64,000 nucleotides of DNA from Halorussus salinus. GTDB lineage: Archaea > Halobacteriota > Halobacteria > Halobacteriales > Haladaptataceae. Location of the stretch: the NCBI RefSeq assembly GCF_004765815.2, contig NZ_ML974127.1, positions 1,280,927 to 1,344,926 of the forward strand. Reading direction: 5' to 3'. A program made the translations under genes and the position numbers. The notes under the pieces were generated by a model. That model made no database searches. It was not told the DNA's origin and worked only from the letters and a program-made list of their open reading frames with translations. Below are positions 15,749-23,183 of this stretch, piece by piece. Each line of letters opens with the position of its first letter. Position 1 is the stretch's first letter.

Positions 15749-18088
15749 GTGGACGAGACCATCGACTGGCTCCGGGGCCGACCGTACTACGACGGGCAGG
15801 TGGAAGCCCACCGGACCCTCCTCGGCAGGGACGGCGACTTCGCGGATATCGACCTCGAAGGCCGACTGGAGAGCGCGCTCGAATCGCGGGGCATCGACCG
15901 CCTCTACCGCCACCAAGTCGAGGCCGTCGAGGAGGTCCGCCGAGGCGGGAACGTCGTCGTCGCCACCCCGACCGCGAGCGGCAAGAGCCTCGCGTACACG
16001 GTCCCGGCCTTCGAGCGCGCGATGGACCACGGCGGGCGCACCCTCTACGTCGCGCCCCAGAACGCGCTCATCAACGACCAAGACGAGACCCTCTCGGGCC
16101 TCGCCCGCGACTTGGGCTTCGGCAGTCGCGTCTCCGTCGAGCAGTACACCGGTCGCCTGAGCAAGTCCGAGAAGCGCGACGTGCGGGACCGCCGACCCAC
16201 CGTCGTCCTGACGAATCCCGATATGCTCCACTACGCGCTCCTGCCGCACGCACACCGCCTTTGGGACTGGTTCTTCAAGGGACTCGAAACGGTCGTGCTG
16301 GACGAAGTTCACGAGTACCGCGGCGTCTTCGGGAGCCACGTCGCGCTCGTCCTGCGCCGACTCCGGCGCATCTGCGACCGGTTCGACGCCGACCCGGAGT
16401 TCGTCTGCTGTTCGGCGACCATCGGCAACCCCGTCGAACACGCCGCGGGCGTGACCGGGACCCCCGAATCGTCGTTTCGGCTGATAGACGAGGACGTGAG
16501 CGACACCGGGCCGACCCACTGGGTGCTGTGGAACCCGCCGGAGTACGAGACCCCGCAGGCCGGGACCTCGGGCCAGCGCCGGTCGAACCACGCCGAGACC
16601 AAGCGCCTGTTCGCCGACCTCGTGTCGAAGGACTACCAGACGCTCACCTTCACTCGCGCTCGGCAGGCCGCCGAGCAGTGGGCGATGGAGAGCGCGAAGG
16701 CGCTCCGCGAGCGCGGCCGAGGAGACCTCGCGCCCGACGTGACGGCGTATCAGGCCGCGCTGGGCGACGACCGGCGGAAGGAAATCGAGGAGGGCCTGCA
16801 GAGCGGCGAGGTCCGTGGCGTCTGGAGTACCAACGCTTTGGAACTCGGCGTGGACATCGGCGGTCTCGACGCGGTACTGCTCGACGGCTACCCCGGCACG
16901 CGGATGGCGGCGTTCCAGCAGGCCGGGCGCGCGGGCCGGGGGACCGACCCGAGTCTCGTCGCGCTCGTCGCTGGCGAGGACCAGTTGGACCAGTACCTGA
17001 TGGCCAACCCCGACGAGTTCTTCGCAGGGGACCCCGAGCGGGCGGTCGTCAACCCCGCGAACGACCAACTCCTGCCCGACCACGTGCTGTCGGCGGCCCG
17101 CGAAACGTGGCTCTCGCCCGAGGACCGCGAGTACTTCGGCGAGGAGTTCCCCGACCTCGTGAACCGCCTCGAACGCGAGGGCCTGCTCGACCAGCGCATC
17201 ACCGACGACGGCCTGCGCTGGACCTACGACGGCGACGGCAGTCCCCAACACGAGATGAGTCTGCGCTCCATCGACGACCGCGAGGTCAATTTGCTCGACA
17301 GGCGAAACGGCGACACCATCGCCAGCCTCCCCTTCGAGGACGCGCTGACCGACGCCCACCCCGGCGCTATCTACCACCATCAGGGCCAGTCCTACGAGGT
17401 CGTGGACTTGGATCTGAACAAGGAAGTCGCGGAACTCTCCCCGACGTGGGCCGACTACCACACCAAGGTCCTCCACGAGAAAGAGATCACCGTCGAGGAG
17501 GACATCCGCGAGAAGCGCCTCGAAACCCGCGAGGAGGTCCCGGTCCGGTTCGCCGAGGTGACGATGCGCAAGCAGATTACCGGCTTCGAGCGCCGGGACC
17601 GCTCGGGCGAGACGCTGGCCCGCGAGTCGCTGGACCTCCCGGAAGTCTCGCTCCGGACCAAGGCGCTGTACTTCACGGTGCCCCGCGAAGTCGAGCGCGC
17701 GATGCGCGAGCGGGGCGACTTCGCGGGCGGCATCCACGCCGCCGAACACGGCATGATTTCGCTCTTTCCGCTCGAACTGCTCTGCGACCGCGGCGACATC
17801 GGCGGCCTCTCGACACCGATGCACCCACACACCGGGAAGAGTACCATCTTCATCTACGACGGCTACCCCGGCGGCGTCGGACTGGTCCGAGAGGGCTACG
17901 AGACTGTCGCGGACCTGATGAGCCAAACCGCCGCGATGATAGGGGCCTGCGACTGCGAGTCGGCGGGCGGGTGTCCCGCCTGCGTCCAGTCGCCCCACTG
18001 CGGGAACGCCAACGACCCGCTGGACAAGGAACGGGCACGGTTCCTGTTGGAGAAACTGACCGACGGCGATTCCGATGAGACGGAGTAG
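15749..18088 (+). CDS. DEAD/DEAH-box helicase with C-terminal DUF1998-type cysteine cluster (MrfA/Hrq1-like)
   Basis: A 779-residue superfamily 2 helicase. Q-motif-like [10 protein letters not shown] (51-60), Walker [10 protein letters not shown] (72-80), DEVH box (185-188), motif III region CCSATIGN, and motifs V-VI in [16 protein letters not shown] and QQAGRAGRG. The C-terminal 250 residues contain the zinc-binding cluster [20 protein letters not shown] typical of DUF1998. MrfA and Hrq1 of this family are 3'-5' helicases in DNA repair, including crosslink repair. Translation starts with GTG at 15749. Transcribed alone. Confidence 0.9.
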   Translation: MDETIDWLRGRPYYDGQVEAHRTLLGRDGDFADIDLEGRLESALESRGIDRLYRHQVEAVEEVRRGGNVVVATPTASGKSLAYTVPAFERAMDHGGRTLYVAPQNALINDQDETLSGLARDLGFGSRVSVEQYTGRLSKSEKRDVRDRRPTVVLTNPDMLHYALLPHAHRLWDWFFKGLETVVLDEVHEYRGVFGSHVALVLRRLRRICDRFDADPEFVCCSATIGNPVEHAAGVTGTPESSFRLIDEDVSDTGPTHWVLWNPPEYETPQAGTSGQRRSNHAETKRLFADLVSKDYQTLTFTRARQAAEQWAMESAKALRERGRGDLAPDVTAYQAALGDDRRKEIEEGLQSGEVRGVWSTNALELGVDIGGLDAVLLDGYPGTRMAAFQQAGRAGRGTDPSLVALVAGEDQLDQYLMANPDEFFAGDPERAVVNPANDQLLPDHVLSAARETWLSPEDREYFGEEFPDLVNRLEREGLLDQRITDDGLRWTYDGDGSPQHEMSLRSIDDREVNLLDRRNGDTIASLPFEDALTDAHPGAIYHHQGQSYEVVDLDLNKEVAELSPTWADYHTKVLHEKEITVEEDIREKRLETREEVPVRFAEVTMRKQITGFERRDRSGETLARESLDLPEVSLRTKALYFTVPREVERAMRERGDFAGGIHAAEHGMISLFPLELLCDRGDIGGLSTPMHPHTGKSTIFIYDGYPGGVGLVREGYETVADLMSQTAAMIGACDCESAGGCPACVQSPHCGNANDPLDKERARFLLEKLTDGDSDETE

Positions 18089-18126
18089 TCGGGGACCGAC
18101 CGTGGTCGTAGCTCGTTGCCCCCAAA

Positions 18127-18145
18127 ATAAAAATATATACGATAT
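18127..18145 (+). promoter_or_regulatory. A+T-rich promoter for the 18164 gene
   Basis: AAAATATATACGATATAAC centred about 28 bases before the GTG at 18164. The spacing fits a TATA box directing a leaderless transcript. Confidence 0.6.
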
Positions 18146-18163
18146 AACTAGAAACGTGAGTCC

Positions 18164-18904
18164 GTGTCTTCGAAACTTAGTATTAGACGTTCGTTGAGTT
18201 ACGGAGTCGATAAACTCGCCACGCGCGGCGGGGCGACTCTCGTCGCCGCGTACGTACTCTTCCAAGTCGTCACGCAGGTCGTCTTTCAATCGCTGTTCAT
18301 CGAGGCGTTCGACAGCGTCCTCGACAGCGGCCAACTGTCACAATCGTATCCGCTCGCCCTCGAACTACCGATGACCGTCAGTGCCGTGTTCACTGCCGCG
18401 CTCGTCCTCGCCGGTACCGCCCTCGGAATAGTCGCGATGCGCGCGCTGTACGCGGACATCGACGCCGTGCCGACCGCAGACCACACCCGTCGGCTCGCGC
18501 GGACCGTCGGCGTCGTACTCGTCGTCGGCATCCTCGTGTTCGTAGCGACGTTCGTCGGCTTCGTCTTCTTGGTCCTCCCCGGACTCTTCCTCGCGGTCAG
18601 CTTCGTGTTCGCCGCCCTCGTGGCCGCCGTCGAGGACGCCGGAGTCGGAGCCTCGTTCAAACGGAGCTGGGAACTCGCGTCCGGCAACCGCCTCCGTCTG
18701 TTCGCCCTCGGCGTCGTCGTCGCTATCGCTTCCGGAATCGTCGGTGCCGTCGGAGGCCTGTTCGGAGTCGTCGATCCGCTCGTCGGGGCGCTTCTGACCG
18801 GAGCCACCACCGGCCTCGCCTCGGTGTTCAACGCCGCGGCACTCGTCGGTGCGTATCGTCAACTCGTGAACGAAGACGGTGTCGCCGCGTCCGCCGCGGC
18901 GTAG
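18164..18904 (+). CDS. Haloarchaeal multi-pass membrane protein (DUF7847-like)
   Basis: A 246-residue protein with about six transmembrane segments (roughly residues 20-45, 72-92, 112-150, 182-205, 210-235). The layout, an EDAGVGASFKRSWELASGNR helix between two hydrophobic pairs, resembles the glycerophosphodiesterase membrane-domain-like proteins common in haloarchaea. No catalytic motif is visible, and the function is unknown. GTG start, supported by the A+T-rich promoter immediately upstream. The next gene on the same strand starts 62 bases later behind its own TATA-like AATTAAGTC. Confidence 0.65.
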   Translation: MSSKLSIRRSLSYGVDKLATRGGATLVAAYVLFQVVTQVVFQSLFIEAFDSVLDSGQLSQSYPLALELPMTVSAVFTAALVLAGTALGIVAMRALYADIDAVPTADHTRRLARTVGVVLVVGILVFVATFVGFVFLVLPGLFLAVSFVFAALVAAVEDAGVGASFKRSWELASGNRLRLFALGVVVAIASGIVGAVGGLFGVVDPLVGALLTGATTGLASVFNAAALVGAYRQLVNEDGVAASAAA

Positions 18905-18966
18905 ATTATCGGGCGTGAGAAGCGGACCACAAAATTAAGTCACCCCCTTCACAATTCTCGACCGAT

Positions 18967-19359
18967 ATGGACGAGGACCTCGACGCAGTCCGAGAGCGCA
19001 AGAAGCGCGCGCTCGCACAGGAGAAGGGCCTCGGTGCGCCAGCCTCGCCGGTCTACGTCGATGGCTCGCAGAACTTCGACCGGACGGTGACCGCTCACGA
19101 AGTCGTGTTGGTCCACTACTACGCCGACGGCGGCGCGGGCCAGCGGCTCCACCCCGTCGTGGAGTCGGTCGCGCGCGAGACGTTCGCGGCGGTGGCGAAA
19201 GTCAACGTCGTCCACCACCAGAAGTTGGCCTTGGAGCGGGGCGTCGAGGCGACGCCCGCCTTCGAGGTGTACGCCGACGGCGAGTGCCAAGAGCGCGTCC
19301 GAGGGCACGTCGAGAAAGACGAACTGGTGGAGTTGGTCGGCGAGCACACGTCGTTTTGA
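18967..19359 (+). CDS. Thioredoxin-fold protein lacking the CxxC motif
   Basis: A 130-residue protein with thioredoxin-like order: VVLVHYYADGGAGQRLHPVVE where thioredoxins have the active-site loop, VAKVNVVHHQKLALERGVEATPAFEVYADG with the cis-Pro region (ATPAF), and a C-terminal helix. The CGPC dipeptide region is replaced by GAGQ, so classical redox chemistry is not possible. Such proteins may act as scaffolds or chaperones. The last cysteine, in DGECQE, is away from the active site. A TATA-like AATTAAGTC about 27 bases upstream of the ATG suggests a leaderless transcript. Confidence 0.75.
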   Translation: MDEDLDAVRERKKRALAQEKGLGAPASPVYVDGSQNFDRTVTAHEVVLVHYYADGGAGQRLHPVVESVARETFAAVAKVNVVHHQKLALERGVEATPAFEVYADGECQERVRGHVEKDELVELVGEHTSF

Positions 19360-19444
19360 ATCCGACCGAATCGGCCTCGGCTTCCTCGATCTACCCGCGA
19401 CAGCCGCGGCTCCATCGAGTTCTCACTTCCGACCGAAACTCCTT

Positions 19445-19458
19445 TTAGGCCAGCCTAA
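19445..19458. promoter_or_regulatory. DtxR/IdeR-like palindrome 1
   Basis: TTAGG-CCAG-CCTAA, a perfect palindrome with five-base arms. It resembles the core of metal-dependent repressor boxes of the DtxR/IdeR/SirR kind. Its centre is 20 bases from that of the second box, about two helical turns, so two dimers could bind the same face. Confidence 0.75.
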
Positions 19459-19464
19459 TTCAGA

Positions 19465-19478
19465 TTAGGTTAGCCTAA
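19465..19478. promoter_or_regulatory. DtxR/IdeR-like palindrome 2
   Basis: TTAGG-TTAG-CCTAA, perfect five-base arms, ending three bases before the ATG at 19482. It is closer to the bacterial iron-box half (TTAGGTTAG) than box 1. Binding here would block the promoter or transcription start of the cluster, so repression by metal-loaded regulator is expected. This is inference from the motif. Confidence 0.8.
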
Positions 19479-19481
19479 ACC

Positions 19482-19928
19482 ATGCCCGACTCCCTCGACG
19501 CCATCCGCCGCGAAATCGCCGACCTCGCCGCCGAGGAGGGCGATTTCTACGTCGCGTGTGCCGACACGGACGAGCGCCCCGCGCCGCTCTCGGGCCGCCG
19601 GTTCCCCACCGAGGAGGCGGCCTCCTCGGCGGCGGCCCTCGCGCGCTCGTATCGCGAACTCCTGCGCGAGTCCGACCCGAACCTCCCCGAGCGTCGCCTC
19701 TCGGTGTACGAGCGGGCCGACGACCCCCCGACGGCGGTCTCGACCCGCAAGCGCACCGAGGAGACCCGCGAGAACGGCCTGCCCCGGACCTCGCGGTCGG
19801 TGACGCTCTCGGGCGATTGTGAGTCCGAGTGGCTCCGGATGGACAACGCGCCGCTGGTCCACGTCCGGAGCGACGGCGAACCGCTCCCCGACGACGCGGT
19901 AGAGCGCCAACTCGAATCGAAGCTATGA
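19482..19928 (+). CDS. Uncharacterised protein, first gene of an iron-box cluster
   Basis: A 148-residue soluble protein. The N terminus (DSLDAIRREIADLAAEEGDFYVACADT) and the C-terminal SRSVTLSGDCESEWLRMDNAPLVHVRSDGE are shared with the product of the gene at 20819, so the two are paralogues. I do not recognise a fold or catalytic motif; the central part is Arg/Thr-rich and probably flexible. Its start is just three bases after the second palindrome. The stop overlaps the next start (ATGA). Probably one of the unnamed haloarchaeal DUF75xx families. Confidence 0.75.
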   Translation: MPDSLDAIRREIADLAAEEGDFYVACADTDERPAPLSGRRFPTEEAASSAAALARSYRELLRESDPNLPERRLSVYERADDPPTAVSTRKRTEETRENGLPRTSRSVTLSGDCESEWLRMDNAPLVHVRSDGEPLPDDAVERQLESKL

Positions 19929-20740
19929 CCGACCAGTTCCCGACGAGAGGCGTGGAGGCGTCGCTCGACCGCCGGACGCCCGCGGCGATGGAGCGCGCGG
20001 CCAGCGAGCGCGACCGCATCGAGGAGAAGGTCGCGGCGTTCGGCGAGTTCCGCGAGCGGGTCGCGGACGTGCCGACCGACGCGAGCGGCCGCGGCAGTCG
20101 GAGCGCACAGTCGGGCCGGTCGGCCGGGGGCGCGCTGGCGGTGGGGACGACCGCGAGCAGTTCGACCGACAGCGCGGCGACGGTCCGCGAGGCGTTCGGC
20201 GAGACGGTCCTGCCCTACGCCGACGCCGACTCGATGCAGGAGGCGATGGCCGACGAACTGTCGCCGGAACTGACCGCGGCGCTCTCGCCCGCGGCGGGCG
20301 GATTCTCGACGGGCCTGAAGCGCCAACTGGTCTCGCGCGCCGACCAGCGCCGCAAGGAGTGTCGCCTGCTTGCCGACGGTATCGAGGGCGAGCGCGAGCG
20401 CGTTCGGGAGATTGCGGACGAACTGGACCGAATGCTCGACTGGCTCGCCACCGCCGACGAGACGCCGCTCCTCCAACTGGGTTTCGAGGAGCTACGGGCG
20501 CGCCACGACCGACTCGCCGAGTTCCGCGAGACCTGCGACCGACTGGCGGCCGAGCGACAGGCCGCGATTCGAGAGACCCGAAACGACGGTCTGACCGGGA
20601 TTCGGGAGGCCGAACTGATAGACCACCTCTACGGCGAGTTCGGCGACGACCATCCCGTGTTGGCCGACCTCGCGGAACTCGACGCGCTACTGGCCGACTG
20701 CCAGCGCGCGGTCCGGAAGCACCTCAGCGCGCGCGTCTGA
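19925..20740 (+). CDS. DUF7260-like helical protein of the iron-box cluster
   Basis: A 271-residue soluble protein, mainly helical. Residues about 15-50 and 150-270 have long charged heptad-like helices (ERDRIEEKVAAFGEFRERV; QRRKECRLLADGIEGERERVREIADELDRML). A Ser/Gly-rich stretch separates them. It resembles haloarchaeal DUF7260 proteins, of unknown function. No metal-ligand cluster or catalytic signature is visible. Its start overlaps the upstream stop by four bases, so the two are translationally coupled. Confidence 0.7.
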   Translation: MTDQFPTRGVEASLDRRTPAAMERAASERDRIEEKVAAFGEFRERVADVPTDASGRGSRSAQSGRSAGGALAVGTTASSSTDSAATVREAFGETVLPYADADSMQEAMADELSPELTAALSPAAGGFSTGLKRQLVSRADQRRKECRLLADGIEGERERVREIADELDRMLDWLATADETPLLQLGFEELRARHDRLAEFRETCDRLAAERQAAIRETRNDGLTGIREAELIDHLYGEFGDDHPVLADLAELDALLADCQRAVRKHLSARV

Positions 20741-20818
20741 CTCTTCTATCAGTTTTCCGGCCGATGCCGATTCCGAAACTGCTTACTCGGTCGGTTGAGG
20801 GCTGGCCACCGAGTCCCT

Positions 20819-21313
20819 ATGACAGACTCCCTCGAACACCTCCGCCAGCGGATAACCGACTTGACCGAGCCGGACGGCGATTTCGCCGTCGTCTGTCCGC
20901 TCTCGGGTAAGTGCCCGGTCCCCGTCCGCGGCGAGTCGTTCCCCGACGCAACCGCCGCCGAGGAGGCCGTGGACCTCGTGGTCGAGTACCGGAAACTCCT
21001 CCGGGAAGTGGACCCCTACCTCGAAAATATCCCCATCGTGGCTATCGAGCGAACCGCCGCGCCGCTCGCGCTCGACGCGCGGGAGCGGAGCGAGCGCGCA
21101 GGCGACGGCGCGAGCGGAACCGAGCGCGCGAGCGGGGCGTCCGGCCGTCGGCGTCCCGCCGCCCGGTCGGTCTCGCGGTCGGTGACGCTCTCGGGCGACG
21201 GCGACGCCGAGTGGCTCCGGATGGACGACGCGCCGGTCGTCCACGTCCGGCGCGACGGCGAACTGCTGGACGACGAGACGGTCTCCCGGCAACTCCGGGC
21301 CGCGTTTCGGTGA
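20819..21313 (+). CDS. Paralogue of the first iron-box-cluster protein
   Basis: A 164-residue protein matching the 19482 product at both ends: TDSLEHLRQRITDLTEPDGDF and SRSVTLSGDGDAEWLRMDDAPVVHVRRDGE. The middle part differs, with two cysteines in CPLSGKC and an Arg/Gly/Ser-rich linker. Function unknown. The gap of 78 bases before it carries no copy of the palindrome, so it may rely on read-through from the two upstream genes or on its own promoter. It converges with the membrane-protein gene to the right. Confidence 0.75.
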   Translation: MTDSLEHLRQRITDLTEPDGDFAVVCPLSGKCPVPVRGESFPDATAAEEAVDLVVEYRKLLREVDPYLENIPIVAIERTAAPLALDARERSERAGDGASGTERASGASGRRRPAARSVSRSVTLSGDGDAEWLRMDDAPVVHVRRDGELLDDETVSRQLRAAFR

Positions 21314-21338
21314 GAACTCCTCGGCTCTCCTCCGAGGA

Positions 21339-22358
21339 CTACCCCGCCTCGCGTATCTCGCGGCGCAGTTCCGGAATCAGGTCGAACTCCCGGTCGGCGT
21401 CTCCGAGGACCAACAGCGCGTGGTACCGCAGGTAGGTCCGAATCGGCACGAAGACCACCGCGAGGACGGCGACCAGAAGCACGACGTACGCCAGCACGAC
21501 GAGCGCGAGGAGGGCCACCGCGACCGGACTCGCCGCAACCGCGTCGAGGCCGCCGAACAGCGTGACGCCGACGACGCCGACGACCGCGACGGGAGCGACC
21601 AGTAGCGCACCGACGATGCCCCCGATTACGGAGGCGACCAGTCCCGCCGCGAGCGCGAGACCGACACGGACGAGCGCGTAGACGCCGAACTGCTTCCACT
21701 CGCGGGTCAGCGTCGGCCAGAAGCGCCGCCAGCCAGCGAGGACGCCGACGTTCTTCAGAATCATCACCGGGACGACGAAGTTGGCCGTGAAGGCGTCTAT
21801 CGCGGCGACCAGAATCCCGAGGAGAACGACCAGCGGAATCGACGCCACGAGGAGACCCACCGAGAGGTCGAGAGCGCCGGTTGCGAGTCCGACGACGCTC
21901 GCCACCAGTAGGAGCGCAGGGACGGTGACGAGCAGTCCGAGGACGACCCGGAAGCCGAACAGTCGGAGCGCGCGGCCGAAGTGCTGGCCCGCGTAGTCCC
22001 GAATTCGGACGTGTTGGCGGCGCAGACTCTCCACGAAGACGAACTCCATCACGGCCCCGACGAGGACGTAGAGCAGGCCGACGACGAGGCCGACCGCGAC
22101 CACGCCCAGCAGTATCGGGACGACCTCGCCGAACTCGGCCGGAACGTCGAGTTCGCCCGGTCCGGGAGCCATCCCCGGTCCGTCGGCGGGACTCCCCGTC
22201 GAACCCCCGACGCTGGCCGACGGGCCGCCACCGCCGCCGCTCCCGAGGAAGAAGACCACGACGGCGAGTTTGAGCCACTGGCGGGCGTCGAGCGGAGTGA
22301 GCAGGGATTTCGTGGCGTCGAGCGCGTCGTCCAGCGCCGCCACAGCGTACCACGACAT
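21339..22358 (-). CDS. Multi-pass membrane protein (DUF7544-like)
   Basis: A 339-residue protein with six or more transmembrane segments beginning at about residue 83. The N terminus has the pattern MSWYAVAALDDALDATKSLLTPLDARQWLKLAVVVFFLG followed by a Gly/Pro/Ser-rich loop. That N-terminal pattern and the RWRRFWPTLTREWKQF-like amphipathic segment resemble the haloarchaeal DUF7544 family, of unknown function. The C terminus (DREFDLIPELRREI) is cytosolic. No adjacent gene suggests a substrate. It is read convergently with the iron-box cluster. Confidence 0.7.
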   Translation of the reverse strand: MSWYAVAALDDALDATKSLLTPLDARQWLKLAVVVFFLGSGGGGGPSASVGGSTGSPADGPGMAPGPGELDVPAEFGEVVPILLGVVAVGLVVGLLYVLVGAVMEFVFVESLRRQHVRIRDYAGQHFGRALRLFGFRVVLGLLVTVPALLLVASVVGLATGALDLSVGLLVASIPLVVLLGILVAAIDAFTANFVVPVMILKNVGVLAGWRRFWPTLTREWKQFGVYALVRVGLALAAGLVASVIGGIVGALLVAPVAVVGVVGVTLFGGLDAVAASPVAVALLALVVLAYVVLLVAVLAVVFVPIRTYLRYHALLVLGDADREFDLIPELRREIREAG

Positions 22359-22412
22359 GCGCCGGACTACGACACCGACCGAGAAAACTGTCGGGGGAAA
22401 AACGGGTGTATC

Positions 22413-23183
22413 TCAGACCGAGGCCGCGTCGCCCAACCCGCCGTCGATGAGTTGGATGAGGACCGCCGCGATACCGGTCTTCGACGACCAGATGGCGGTC
22501 TCCTCCTCTAGCTCGGGGTCGTCGCGTCGGTCCCTGACGCTCAGGAGGACCGTCTCGGCGTCCACGACCACGACGCGGCCCACGGGGTCGTCGCCGTGGG
22601 GGTGGTCGGCCGGGAGTTGCATCACCGTCACGTCGCTGTCGGCGAACAGTTCGCCGAGCGCGGGGTCGCCGACCAACAGGACCTCGACGCCCGCGTCGGC
22701 CCGCTCGCGCAGGAGGTCGGCGAGGTCGTCGGTCAGACCGCGGGCGTCCCGGCCCACGCCGAAGACGACGCGGCGCTCGGCCTCGTCGATGAGTTGCTCG
22801 ACTCGGCCGTCGATGCTGGTCCGCCCGTGGACCGTCCAGATGTCCTCTCGCTCCTCGTCGCCCTCGCCGCGCTGCCTCCGGGCGGCTTCGAGGTAGTCGA
22901 AGGCCCGCTCTTGGGTGCGCTCGAACTCGCCGCGGAGGTGCGACTGCGCGGCGTCGAGGCTGACGGGCCGGTACTGGATGGGCTTGGACTGTTGGACCTC
23001 CACGAGACCGCGGTCTTGCAGCGACTCGGCCGCGCCGTAGACCTGCGAGCGGGGCACGTCGGTCGCCCGATGCACGTCGCGGGCGGTCCCCGTGCCGAGT
23101 CGCTGGAGCGCGGCGAACACCTTGGCCTCGTAGTTCGAGAGGCCGAGGTCTTCGAGCGCGTCGATGGCGTCGTCTTCGTCCAT
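22413..23183 (-). CDS. TrmB-family transcriptional regulator
   Basis: A 256-residue protein. Residues about 5-75 are the TrmB winged-helix domain: LGLSNYEAKVFAALQRLGTGTARDVHRATDVPRSQVYGAAESLQDRGLVEV. The second half has the phospholipase-D-like TrmB ligand fold (EDIWTVHGRTSIDGRVEQLIDEAERRVVFGV). The family usually senses sugars, but small regulators next to exporters are common. The ATG shares one base with the stop of the RND gene (TGATG), so the regulator is translated with the exporter it probably controls. A perfect palindrome upstream of the RND gene is a candidate binding site. Confidence 0.85.
   Translation of the reverse strand: MDEDDAIDALEDLGLSNYEAKVFAALQRLGTGTARDVHRATDVPRSQVYGAAESLQDRGLVEVQQSKPIQYRPVSLDAAQSHLRGEFERTQERAFDYLEAARRQRGEGDEEREDIWTVHGRTSIDGRVEQLIDEAERRVVFGVGRDARGLTDDLADLLRERADAGVEVLLVGDPALGELFADSDVTVMQLPADHPHGDDPVGRVVVVDAETVLLSVRDRRDDPELEEETAIWSSKTGIAAVLIQLIDGGLGDAASV

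Noticed and set aside
15632-18334. 900-codon minus-strand ORF opposite the helicase gene
   Set aside because: The plus-strand frame has all helicase motifs; the antisense frame shows no family features.
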